Source of the DNA: Hirundichthys speculiger
Lineage: Eukaryota; Chordata; Actinopteri; Beloniformes; Exocoetidae
Direction of reading: 5' to 3'
DNA: 64,000 nt
NCBI GenBank assembly: GCA_018398805.1
Contig: JAGFBZ010001551.1
Location: 1 to 64,000 of the forward strand
Part shown: one piece after another, positions 7,901 to 16,196 of the stretch
Position numbering within the stretch: the stretch's first letter is position 1
Layout: each line of letters opens with the position of its first letter
Made by a program: the position numbers and the translations under genes
Notes under the pieces: generated by a model
What the model saw: the letters and a program-made list of their open reading frames with translations, nothing else
The model's database searches: none
What the model was told of the DNA's origin: nothing

Positions 7901-10900
7901 ATGGAGACCACCATACAGCTTGTAGTTTCCGAATAACTGAGCTCGTGAACAGTGATCTGGTTCATGCATTTTTCTTATAGCCATGGGTAGTAAGGAAAGT
8001 GGTAAAACAAAATGTCCACTGTGACTTCGGTACAACCCCGCGTGGGGATGTTGGGTGCGTACAGCACCCCTCTGTCTCCACAGGTCTTTTTCTGCCTGAG
8101 AAACATTGTTCTGTGCTTCTATTAATGATGCTAAGTTAGTGATAGGAACAGCATCCTCTTCAAACAATATTGGTCCCTGTATTGCCTGACCTGTTGCTGC
8201 TTTAGCGGCTTCGTCAGCTAGGTTGTTTCCTACTGCAACTGGTGTTGCATTGTTCTGATGAGCTGCGCATTTCACTATCGCTAGTTGTGTGGGAAGTTGC
8301 ATAGCCTGTATTAACTCTAATACGGCCTGCCCGTGTGCTACAGGGGTGCCGTCAGTGCGCACGAACCCTCTTTGTTTCCAAATGCTGGCATTTATGTGGC
8401 ACACGCCATATCCATAACCACTATCGGTGTAAATTGTGGCTCTTTTTCCTGCAGCTAATTTACAGGCAGCTGTTAGTGCTTTTATTTCTGCCAATTGGGC
8501 AGAACAAGGCTGGGCCAAGCTTACTGATTGTAGTTTGGTGAATGTGTGATCGGGATTGAGTTGAACTATCCCATAGCCAGCCTTATTTCCAGTCTCACCT
8601 CTGACACATGAGCCATCAACAAACAAGGTCAGATCAGACGGAATGGGGTGATTATACAAATCATCCCTTACTTTCATGAAGGTGTCCGTCTCCTTGAGAC
8701 AATCATGGGGCTCACCTTCTGTCGGCAGTACCATTCTTGTGGCTGGGTTTATGGTTGTGCATCTCATTATGGTCAGGTCTGGTCCTGAGAGCAGGATCTC
8801 ATAACCTGTTCGTCTGGCTTGGGTAATCACAAAGCGTGGGCTTGTGAGCATAGCATGCAGTTGATGTGAAGTGTAAAGTGACACTGGATGTCCCATAGTG
8901 ATTACTGATGCCTTTTTATATGCAAAAGCAGCTGCTGCCAGGCCCTGATAACAGGGTGGCAGCCCTTCTTCTACACTGTCTAACTTTGTACTATAATAGG
9001 AAATAGGTTGTTTACCTGTTGGGGTGTCTTGCATCAATACTGCACATGCATACCCTTGTCTTTCTGCCACATATAGATGGAATGGTTTACCATAGTCTGG
9101 ATTAGCCAAGGCCGGGGCAGTTTGGAGATCTTTTTTCAATAGCTGAAATGCCCCTTCTGCCTCATCAGTCCACTGTAACTGGGCCGACTGTTGTCCCTGT
9201 CCTGCTGCTCGGATCAGGGCTCTTAAAGGGGCTGTTTTGAGAGCATAATCGCAGATCCACGGTCTGCTGTAGCCTGTCATACCAAGAAAAGACAACATCT
9301 GACCTACAGTCAAAGGTTTTGGGACTTTACTTATGGCCTCCAGCTGAGAAGGTGCAATTTGTCTTTTATCCCCACTTAGCTGCCTACCCAAATATTCCAC
9401 TGTTGTCTGACAGAATTGGAGTTTCTTTTTACTTACTTTGTGTCCTCCCTCTGCCAGAGCTGTCAACACAATGATGGAGTCTCTTTCACATTGCTCCTTT
9501 GTCTCAGCACAAATCAAAATGTCATCCACATACATTAAGGTGGTTGACTGCACATCTAGATGACTAAGGTCATTTGCAAGAACTCGATTGAAAATGGAAG
9601 GAGAGTGTATGAACCCTTGTGGCAACCGAGTATACGTGTACTGTTGCCCTTTATAAGTAAATGCAAACAAGTGCTGTGAATCAGGGTGAACTGGTACACT
9701 GAAAAATGCTGAACACAGATCTATCACCGTAAACCATTTTGTTCCTGGTGGGATGTTAGATAACAGTGTGTGAGGATCAGGTACTATGGGCATTTCTTCA
9801 GCTACTACTGCATTAACTAACCTTAGGTCATGTACTAGCCTGTACTCATTTCCATTCGGTTTCTTAATGGGAAAGATTGGGGTGTTACATACGCTGTTTG
9901 TTTTTATCAAAACTCCTGCCTCCACTAATCCTGTTATAATAGGACTTATGCCATCTATAGATTCCTGCCTTAAAGGGTACTGTCTTTGGTATGGCAATCT
10001 AACACCTGGTTTTACACTAAACCTTTGGGGTTCAGCTGATTTTACTAGCCCTACATCTGTTTTATGTTGGGACCATACTTGTGTTGGGACTTGTTCTAGT
10101 AAAGCTACATGTTCATCTGTCATTACCATGTTTCTAACCTTCCCTCTAGGTACCTTAACCCTTTCTGCTACTGTTTCATCAGCTGATGAGCAGGTGATCT
10201 TAAAAAATAGTCCATCTAGGGAGACACTCACTTGGGGACAGTCTGTAGGAGTCCAATTCTCAATTTGTCTTGCCGCTTTTACCATGGGGCCCAGGTCATG
10301 TGACTCATACCCGTCAGCAATCAATAATGTCACATGTGGTGATGAGTTAGGGCCTAAGAACCAGTTCTCAATGTTCTTATCTGCAAAGTCCACAGCTGCT
10401 GCTGCTCCTTGGGGTCCTACTATGATGTCCTCATACTGGATCACTGTGGTTTTACCATTAATATTTTCATCCCAGCTGGTCTCAAAGTCCTCATGAGTTT
10501 GGTCACTGTCATAAAACATGGTGCAGTGAAGTGGAAGTGTTGGCTCTCTAGCCATGTCATAGTGGTTCATTACAAGTGGTCGCCAGGCTTCCCATTGCTG
10601 ATGAAGAAAAGAGTTATGTGCTGTCAGCTTCAGCCAGTACACTTGAGCCTCAGAACCATGATCGGGAGTCCGCGGTGGACCTGTAGGTACTATTAGTGGC
10701 ATCATAGGGAAAGACAAACTGTCATTTTTATCATCCATCACATCAAAATAGATACCATCTGGTGTACATTTAATTTTTGCATTCAGTTGGCATAACACAT
10801 CTCTTCCCAAAAGATTGATTGGCGTATCTGCTGAGTATAGCAAGGAAGCATAGATTGTTTTGTCTCCTATCTTCAGCGGAACTGGAACAGTCATTGGTAT

Positions 10901-11083
10901 TATTTGTGTTTTCCCAGAGAAACCTACAGTTCGAATCTTTGAAGCTGAGAGGGGAAGATTAACTCCCTTTTTTCCTATACAGGAGTACGTGGCTCCAGTA
11001 TCAATCATAAATTGATGATGCTGATTACACACAGTTACATTTATTGTGGGTTCCGCTTGGGGGCGTAGTGTTAAGATAGGCAA
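7895..11083 (-). CDS. pol: Pol: protease, HxT-pair domain, reverse transcriptase, RNase H
   Basis: A 1062-codon ORF from the first ATG; the frame is open back to the UAG at 11117 and continuous with gag. In order: an aspartic protease with DTGA at 28-31; an extra region at about 145-300 with paired HxT motifs (HCT 186-188, HVT 250-252); a reverse transcriptase with VHDLR (417-421), LPQG (487-490) and the catalytic YVDD (518-521); a connection domain; an RNase H with catalytic D823 (FVDGS), E866, D887 (YTDSG) and D957 (LADEA); and the start of integrase with HEPDH. The ORF ends by frameshift inside integrase. RT and RNase H active-site residues are all present. The HxT-pair region is absent from the well-known gammaretroviruses. 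Confidence 0.93.
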   Translation of the reverse strand: MPILTLRPQAEPTINVTVCNQHHQFMIDTGATYSCIGKKGVNLPLSASKIRTVGFSGKTQIIPMTVPVPLKIGDKTIYASLLYSADTPINLLGRDVLCQLNAKIKCTPDGIYFDVMDDKNDSLSFPMMPLIVPTGPPRTPDHGSEAQVYWLKLTAHNSFLHQQWEAWRPLVMNHYDMAREPTLPLHCTMFYDSDQTHEDFETSWDENINGKTTVIQYEDIIVGPQGAAAAVDFADKNIENWFLGPNSSPHVTLLIADGYESHDLGPMVKAARQIENWTPTDCPQVSVSLDGLFFKITCSSADETVAERVKVPRGKVRNMVMTDEHVALLEQVPTQVWSQHKTDVGLVKSAEPQRFSVKPGVRLPYQRQYPLRQESIDGISPIITGLVEAGVLIKTNSVCNTPIFPIKKPNGNEYRLVHDLRLVNAVVAEEMPIVPDPHTLLSNIPPGTKWFTVIDLCSAFFSVPVHPDSQHLFAFTYKGQQYTYTRLPQGFIHSPSIFNRVLANDLSHLDVQSTTLMYVDDILICAETKEQCERDSIIVLTALAEGGHKVSKKKLQFCQTTVEYLGRQLSGDKRQIAPSQLEAISKVPKPLTVGQMLSFLGMTGYSRPWICDYALKTAPLRALIRAAGQGQQSAQLQWTDEAEGAFQLLKKDLQTAPALANPDYGKPFHLYVAERQGYACAVLMQDTPTGKQPISYYSTKLDSVEEGLPPCYQGLAAAAFAYKKASVITMGHPVSLYTSHQLHAMLTSPRFVITQARRTGYEILLSGPDLTIMRCTTINPATRMVLPTEGEPHDCLKETDTFMKVRDDLYNHPIPSDLTLFVDGSCVRGETGNKAGYGIVQLNPDHTFTKLQSVSLAQPCSAQLAEIKALTAACKLAAGKRATIYTDSGYGYGVCHINASIWKQRGFVRTDGTPVAHGQAVLELIQAMQLPTQLAIVKCAAHQNNATPVAVGNNLADEAAKAATGQAIQGPILFEEDAVPITNLASLIEAQNNVSQAEKDLWRQRGAVRTQHPHAGLYRSHSGHFVLPLSLLPMAIRKMHEPDHCSRAQLFGNYKLYGGLHT

Positions 11084-11116
11084 AATTGTCTCCCCCTCAG
11101 GTTTCTCTGGGCACCC

Positions 11117-11119
11117 CTA
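11117..11119 (-). promoter_or_regulatory. In-frame UAG between gag and pol
   Basis: Gag ends CAA TAG and pol continues in the same frame with GGG TGC for the following 1070 codons without another stop. A purine (G) directly after an amber codon, with the frame open on both sides, is the arrangement used by gammaretroviruses for readthrough. A downstream RNA pseudoknot would be expected but I could not fold one with confidence. Confidence 0.75.
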
Positions 11120-12778
11120 TTGCCAGTATGCTGCTGGGCCCATCCAGGGTCCATTATTCTGATGATCGGGGCCCTGTCCTGAGTTAGGAAACTCAGCATT
11201 CGGATTCTGGGGACCCGTCCATGGATTGGTTGGGCACTCTCTCTGCAGGTGTCCGATCTGCCCGCATCCCCAACATTGCAGCCTTGATTGATACTGAGGG
11301 GCTGCGCCAGCTATCTGTTGCTGTGGTCCTGTCATGGCCCCTCTGGCTCCTCCTCGGGGTCTGCCCCACCTCCCGCGCATGGGTGGACCGCCTCGTCCTC
11401 GTCCAAACGGTGGTTGCTGTGCTCCTCCTCCTCCTCCTTGATTGACATGCACATGGATGGGTGGGATCTGTGGAGCCGGTACCACAGGAGCAGAATTGGG
11501 CACAGCAGATGTCTGTCGGACAGGGGGCGACATTGTTGGTGCAATCATTGGAGCTTGCATTACCCCTCCTTTTCCGTAGTCGTCCTCGAGCTCTGGTGCA
11601 GTCACGGTTACTGCTGCCAGGGTTTTAGGCTTGTCTCGTTCCTTTTTGCTCTTGGTCAGCTCTCCAATCTGTAATTGGGTTAGCTTGTTAGCCAACATTT
11701 TACTCTGGTCTTCACGAGATTGCCTCTCAGCCCTGTATGCATTTACATAATGAACCACATGTTCAGAAAACACCGGCCATTCCATTTTCATTAGTCCCAC
11801 AACTTCACTCAATTTGGACTGTACTTCTTTAGGCATGGCATTTTTTACATACAGCTTAAATAAGGCTTTCGTTGACTTATTGCTGTCCCATGCACTCCCA
11901 GTTTCATCTTTCCACATTTTCTGATAATCATGCAAAAACTGTGATGGGTTATCACTATCCTCCAAACTTCTATCTCCTAGTTTTTCGGGATTCATGCATG
12001 ATGGATACTTTTCTCTTAAGGCCTTCCAGACATCAGGTTTCAGTAGGTCAAAGGGCACCTCATCATATTGATGTCCGTCCATCACTCCTCCCATTTCAGC
12101 CGCTCTGAAGATCTCTACAGTGGCTGTTTGTCCTGCTGTTTTCACCAGCAGCGCTTTGACATCTCCTGCTGCCAGCTTGATTCCTCCTGTAAGTTCCTCA
12201 AGTTTCTCAATCCATTTGTCAGCGCCATCTGTCAGAGGAGTCAACTTCCCAGCAAGTGTCATCATATCCATAAATGACCATGGTATATATCGGTAATCGT
12301 CATTTGGTCCTTTTGCCAATAACGGAGCCATCATCACTCTATCTATCCCAGGTTTTTGTCTTTTTAGGGGTAATTGTTGCTGTACCTGTCGGCCACTCCG
12401 CAGCTGCATGATATCTGAAGATCCCTCTACTTCTGCTGTGAGGTTGACGTCAAATGTCAGCTCCTTCTCAGCAGGGCCTGACTCATGGCTTCTCTCTCTC
12501 TCAGCTTGAGATTTCTCGAACCGTTGTTTCGCTTTCTGCCATTGCTCCTTCACTTCTCTTTTTAATTCCTCTCTGCTTAATTCCAGTGTTTTCTTCTCTA
12601 AACTGTCACTTTCTTCTCCACTCTCATCACTTTCTCCGTCACTTAAGGCGTCTGACTGGATGTACTCGTCCTGTTCCAGCTCAGATTCCCTGTCACAATG
12701 CATTATGCTTTTTGACAATATTTTTTTATCTTTGTATTTTTCCTTTTTCAGTTGTTTTCTGGGCTGGTTCTCCTGCAT
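11117..12778 (-). CDS. gag: Gag, capsid and nucleocapsid part
   Basis: 553 codons from the first ATG; the same frame is open further upstream to at least 12910, so the ATG is not the true start. Residues 35-100 are highly acidic and helical. Residues 150-370 are the likely capsid, with an all-helical composition (for example PWSFMDMMTLAGKLTPL). A Pro/Gly/Arg-rich linker (400-495) leads to one CCHC zinc knuckle, CX2CX4HX4C at 502-515, typical of retroviral nucleocapsid and RNA packaging. The ORF ends in the UAG that separates it from pol. It shares its frame with the first gag ORF (13457-13678) but not with the middle one. Confidence 0.9.
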   Translation of the reverse strand: MQENQPRKQLKKEKYKDKKILSKSIMHCDRESELEQDEYIQSDALSDGESDESGEESDSLEKKTLELSREELKREVKEQWQKAKQRFEKSQAERERSHESGPAEKELTFDVNLTAEVEGSSDIMQLRSGRQVQQQLPLKRQKPGIDRVMMAPLLAKGPNDDYRYIPWSFMDMMTLAGKLTPLTDGADKWIEKLEELTGGIKLAAGDVKALLVKTAGQTATVEIFRAAEMGGVMDGHQYDEVPFDLLKPDVWKALREKYPSCMNPEKLGDRSLEDSDNPSQFLHDYQKMWKDETGSAWDSNKSTKALFKLYVKNAMPKEVQSKLSEVVGLMKMEWPVFSEHVVHYVNAYRAERQSREDQSKMLANKLTQLQIGELTKSKKERDKPKTLAAVTVTAPELEDDYGKGGVMQAPMIAPTMSPPVRQTSAVPNSAPVVPAPQIPPIHVHVNQGGGGGAQQPPFGRGRGGPPMRGRWGRPRGGARGAMTGPQQQIAGAAPQYQSRLQCWGCGQIGHLQRECPTNPWTGPQNPNAEFPNSGQGPDHQNNGPWMGPAAYWQ

Positions 12779-12879
12779 TTGTAAGTGTTTTTTCTGCCCA
12801 TGGGTAACACTGCCTCCTTCCTTATTAGGCGTTGATGTTTCTCCTAGAGACCATGCTGATTGTGCTTCATTGTACTTTA

Positions 12880-13446
12880 TCAGTGATTCCAGTTGTTGCC
12901 GGCTCTTTCTAATCTTTTGGCCGTTCGTTCTTTCAGTTTTTCTGCACTTTCCTGTGTCATTTTCCCATATAGTTTGTCATATTCTTTCTCTACTACTTCT
13001 GGTGGTCTTATACGTACTTTACGTATTACTCCCTCCCCCGTTGACGGTGTCACCTGTTCCCATCTTTCTTCATATTTTTTCCTGGTCCCATCTGCTTCTA
13101 CAGCCTCAGGAACTACCTGTACCACTCTTGTTATTTCTGCCCTATAATCTTCTGGGTCAAAATAGGTGGGGGATGCAGTTACTGGTGTGTCTTCAAACTC
13201 TATGAAATTTGGCACTTCGCTTACTCTATTTACTTCATCTCCTGATGTGTTCATTACAACTTTGAGTCTACCTGTTATCACTCCATCCATTCTATCCTCT
13301 CCCAGAAAATACTGACCTGCTTTTTCTGTATTATAAGGAGGTGGAGGGGAGTTTGTCTCTTTGTGTAATACTAAGTGCTTATTTGCTTCCGTTCTAAAAT
13401 ATTGTAGGACGTCCCTGTGTTCAGAAATCTTTCGTGTTTTCTTCAT
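12880..13446 (-). CDS. gag: Gag, matrix/late-domain part (frame-shifted)
   Basis: 188 codons in the +1 frame relative to the gag pieces on either side. It carries PPPPY at 34-38, a PPxY late-budding motif that recruits Nedd4-type ubiquitin ligases. The rest is charged and helical, with a Lys/Glu/Arg-rich C-terminal part (KMTQESAEKLKERTAKRLER) that runs directly into the capsid-part frame. Both boundaries are small frame breaks. The upstream one lies at an A6 run near 13465, and the downstream one lies between about 12905 and 12950. As assembled Gag cannot be translated in one piece. Confidence 0.82.
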   Translation of the reverse strand: MKKTRKISEHRDVLQYFRTEANKHLVLHKETNSPPPPYNTEKAGQYFLGEDRMDGVITGRLKVVMNTSGDEVNRVSEVPNFIEFEDTPVTASPTYFDPEDYRAEITRVVQVVPEAVEADGTRKKYEERWEQVTPSTGEGVIRKVRIRPPEVVEKEYDKLYGKMTQESAEKLKERTAKRLERAGNNWNH

Positions 13447-13456
13447 GTGTAAGACG

Positions 13457-13678
13457 TCATACCTCTCTTTTTTGTTTTCTTAACCCCTCTTCCACTATAT
13501 CACAACATCGTGGGTCAAAACTGCCTTCCCTAGGCCATCGACCCCTTGCTGACCTCGTCATTTTATGCCAACTTTTCATACATTGTCTAATCTTTTTCCT
13601 ATTTGTGGGATGAGTCATGATAATCAGTTTTGCAGGCGTAATAATGTCCTTTTGTTTTCTGCTAGGGCCAGCTCCCAT
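13457..13678 (-). CDS. gag: Gag N-terminus, myristoylated matrix start
   Basis: 73 codons beginning MGAGPSRKQK. Gly2 followed by a small residue at position 6 and basic residues is a good N-myristoylation signal, which targets Gag to the membrane. The piece is basic, as expected for matrix. It stops after KQKREV because of a one-base shift in an A6 run (near 13465). The coding sense continues in the +1 frame into the ORF starting at 13446. The ATG follows the long leader and a 39-base A tract (61 bases upstream on the RNA). Confidence 0.85.
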   Translation of the reverse strand: MGAGPSRKQKDIITPAKLIIMTHPTNRKKIRQCMKSWHKMTRSARGRWPREGSFDPRCCDIVEEGLRKQKREV

Positions 13679-13736
13679 GATTTTTATGACAGGCCACAGT
13701 ATTCCAGGACTCTGCGACTATCCTTCCAACCTCTCT

Positions 13737-13738
<2 letters not shown>

Positions 13739-13777
<39 letters not shown>
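13739..13777. repeat. Poly(T) run (poly(A) on proviral strand)
   Basis: 39 consecutive T on the plus strand, which is an uninterrupted A tract 61 bases upstream of the gag ATG in the viral RNA. No AATAAA precedes it within 40 bases, so origin as a captured mRNA tail is not supported. Confidence 0.95.
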
Positions 13778-14089
13778 CAAAACGGGAGTTTACACACACT
13801 AACACGTAGTCTCCAATCTCCTCCTCAAAAGGAAGGGGGCGTGATAAGGCACGCCTCCTGGGCGGGTGCTTAAAAGACTATTGGCGTACGAATACTCCTA
13901 CTCGTCTAGCACCGTCCTTAAAAATTCAGCCCAGAGTCAGTCTGGCTGTAACAGTCACCAAGCGAACATCTCCTCACAGGAAAAATGCCAGCTCTCTTAG
14001 ACAGACAGAGGTACATACACAACCAACCCTCTGTTTTAACTGATAGATATGCACCTTTCTATTATTATATCAAATTTTTCATCTTATTT

Positions 14090-14400
14090 CACACATACTC
14101 CTGAAAATGTCCACTCTGTTGCTCATGTATTTTATCTGAATTTTTTAACAAAAGTCTCGTTTTCAGACACATGTCCCCAAAAGAGCTCATGTATTTATCT
14201 TTTAACACAAAGTCTCTTTGTCAGACACATGTCTCCAAAGAGCTCATATATTTATCTTTTAATCTTTACTCCTTAGCAGAAAGTCTCCTTCCTTTTAAAC
14301 ATTTAAACTATGTTTTCCAGAAAAGGCTCATAAGTTCATTAACTTTATTTCACTTATTGTCTTCTTTCATCAGAAGCTCATTTCTTATTTAACAAAAGTC
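14090..14400. repeat. Degenerate tandem repeat in leader, about 60-base unit
   Basis: The word GCTCAT recurs at 14121, 14185, 14242, 14327 and 14374. Between the second and third copies the unit is well conserved: AAGTCTC, CAGACACATGT, then AGAGCTCAT, then TTTATCTTTTAA. The outer copies are eroded. Confidence 0.7.
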
Positions 14401-15041
14401 AACAGAGTGGTTCATTGTACATTATCTGAGTATGGATTTCACACAGCCGTCCGCGAACGGACTTTTTCTTCTGTTCCTATAACCTCAACCAGACTATGTG
14501 TGCTGCACAACATTAACAACAGTTACTCAGATATACCACTAAAATACAATACTCATTACTTTTTTCTCTACAATTCAATATCTTTCTACTCCTTTCTCAT
14601 TCCACTTTTCATTTAACCAACGCACACACACACCCGCGACCCACATTCCACTGTCCTTTAACCAGCCCCTCCTCCGCGCACTCAACTCAGAGCTAGATGA
14701 AATATGCAGAAGCTGCCGTGTGCACGCGCTTGTAATACACAGATGGGGAGAAGTACCACGGAGCTGCTCTGTCTCTTTGTCTTCACACACGAGAACAGAA
14801 CAAAGCAAACAGGCGTCCCTGTTAATTTTTACATTTGGGGTTAAAAAAAAACACATTCATACAGTCCTATTAAGCATGCTTTTGCCGTTCTTTGTTACTT
14901 CCTAAATTTTGTGTGGATCACTTCGTCCACATTTATAACTTTACTTAATTCCAAGGCTGGCCTTAATCTTTTTTATTTCCGCGTCTCAAAACTTCTCATA
15001 TGTTCTCTATCTACACACAAAACATTTCACGAACACAACCC

Positions 15042-15200
15042 TGCATCGCTTGCAGTTTTTTTTCTTTTTCCTGTTATAACACAACTTCCTGCATCGCTTG
15101 CAGTTTACTTAAATCCGGTCACTGCCTCGGTAGGCCCCAGTGATGACGTCTCCGGACAATATTTATTATTTACCTCTTCTTTAAAGTTGCATCGCTTGCA
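15042..15200 (-). repeat. Three copies of TGCAAGCGATGCA in the leader
   Basis: Exact 13-base copies lie at 15042-15054, 15090-15102 and 15188-15200 (plus-strand form TGCATCGCTTGCA). The word is partly self-complementary (TGCA at both ends). Such repeats in a retroviral leader could be dimerisation or packaging sites or protein-binding sites. The role is not known. Confidence 0.75.
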
Positions 15201-15526
15201 ATCATTTATTTCTCTTTTCTTTTTAAACCTTGACTTTTCACTAAACTTATTCTATTTTTGAGTGTTTGATTATAACTGAGTATTCGACAAATCTGTCCTT
15301 CTATCTGTTGTATAAAAGCGTATCCATCCCACACTCAATTTACATATTCAAACAGTCAAATTCTTAAACCTTCAACCAGTTTGTTTCTTGCTTTGTTTTA
15401 GATATCTGACTCTTTCAGTTAATTCTAGGTCGTTTTGGAAAATTTTATGGACCCTTCAGACCACTGGGCTGGATGAAGGCTGAATCCCTTTATTAAATTT
15501 AGAAAAAAGCAAAAATGAATTACTAT

Positions 15527-15536
15527 CTCACCTGCT
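15527..15536 (-). promoter_or_regulatory. Major splice donor
   Basis: AAGCAG/GTGAGA on the proviral strand, break between 15532 and 15531, about 100 bases after the 5' LTR. This is the usual position of the major retroviral donor, feeding env and accessory messages. Confidence 0.6.
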
Positions 15537-15609
15537 TTTGGTGAATGGGCCCCGGATCCTGCCTTCAGAGCCAGCGCCCTTGGCCTGTTCGGTCCTTTCG
15601 TCTCTTCCT

Positions 15610-15627
15610 CCTGGCTGGAGGCCGCCA
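15610..15627 (-). promoter_or_regulatory. Primer binding site, Arg-tRNA-like
   Basis: Three bases after the 5' LTR end the proviral strand reads TGGCGGCCTCCAGCCAGG. TGG matches the tRNA CCA end. The word TGGCG plus CAGCCAGGAG matches the 3' end of tRNA-Arg(ACG) except for a two-base-longer middle. To my knowledge snakehead retrovirus is primed by tRNA-Arg, which agrees. The mismatch leaves the assignment tentative. Confidence 0.7.
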
Positions 15628-15630
15628 ATT

Positions 15631-16196
15631 TGTGGTGACAAAGAGTGTCTTCTGGTTCGTCTCTGATCTGAGAATTATTCTAAGTCCTTTAACGTCTTAA
15701 CAAAAGTACAAAGTCAAACAAACTGGTTCAAAGTTAAATGAAGGTTTTATTGACAAATACAATATCCCCTTCACTGAGACAGCCCGGGCAAATCTGATTT
15801 CACAGTGGGATACGTTTACTTTTTAAACAATTAGGGTGGGTCATTTGCTTCTGATTCTTGTTTTGAAATCCTTCTGATAGGACAAAATTTGAATATCTTT
15901 ACTATGGTTGGTCCACTGAAGTTGGCATTTTTGATAATTTAGCACCTCTAAAATTACCTCCCGTGTCCTTTTAGTTTTCTTTAATTTTCCTTATCATTTT
16001 CCTTGGTAAAGATGAGGACTCTCTTAATCTGCTCATCTTCCCATACACACTGCTTAATCAGAGGCGCGGTGCCCCTCTGTGTCTCTCACACACACACATA
16101 TTTCTGCTCCAAGGGGGCCTCTCTGCCTCTCACACACACACGTACTGACTGAAGTTCAATGAGTTCATCAGAAGTTCAGGGCTTCTTTACTCTACA
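15631..16196 (-). repeat. 5' LTR of the provirus
   Basis: 566 bases, apparently identical to the 3' copy. U3 begins at 16196. The polyadenylation signal is at 15746-15751 (complement). As the promoter copy it would drive transcription leftward. Identity between LTRs points to a recent insertion, because the two copies are identical at integration and drift afterwards. Confidence 0.93.

Larger units (their letters stand above)
13679..15529 (-). other. Very long proviral leader
   Basis: About 1.85 kb between the leader splice donor and the gag ATG, far longer than the few hundred bases usual in retroviruses. It contains a 39-base A tract (T run at 13739-13777). It also contains a degenerate tandem repeat of about 58-64 bases (14090-14400) and three copies of a 13-base word at 15042, 15090 and 15188. 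A 93-codon ORF (14575-14856, minus strand) with an ATG matches nothing I know and is likely chance. Packaging and translation signals would be expected here. Confidence 0.7.
2035..16196 (-). mobile_element. Endogenous retrovirus provirus, fish type, full length
   Basis: The provirus is 14,162 bases, oriented right to left. Both ends are TG...CA LTRs of 566 bases that I read as identical, flanked by the 4-base direct repeat GTCT (2031-2034 and 16197-16200). It carries a primer binding site, leader, gag, pol, env, accessory ORFs and polypurine tract in standard order. Gag and pol share a frame separated by one UAG, and Env is of gammaretrovirus type. This combination fits the gamma/epsilon side of the retroviruses and recalls snakehead-retrovirus-like fish viruses. 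That placement is inference from layout, not from a tree. The coding regions contain several single frame breaks (gag twice, integrase twice, accessory once), so as assembled it is defective. Confidence 0.95.

Noticed and set aside
9786..10496. 236-codon plus-strand ORF opposite pol
   Set aside because: Antisense shadow of a long conserved coding region. It lacks independent features.
11332..11544. Minus-strand 70-codon ORF in gag
   Set aside because: Lies in another frame of the Pro/Gly/Arg-rich gag linker. Low-complexity shadow.
13460..13470. A6G slippery sequence as a programmed frameshift in gag
   Set aside because: The zero-frame codons do not fit the X XXY YYZ register and the shift needed is +1, not -1. 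A one-base indel is simpler.
13739..13777. Captured host mRNA with poly(A) tail in the leader
   Set aside because: No AATAAA lies within 40 bases upstream of the A tract and no target duplication frames the leader. A simple homopolymer expansion is as likely.
14575..14856. 93-codon leader ORF in the provirus
   Set aside because: Composition looks random, the upstream position would hinder gag translation, and no similarity is recognised.
15425..15628. Minus-strand ORF of 67 codons starting inside the primer binding site
   Set aside because: It starts at TTG, runs through the splice donor, and has no ATG between the LTR and the donor. Likely chance, although a spliced leader peptide cannot be fully excluded.
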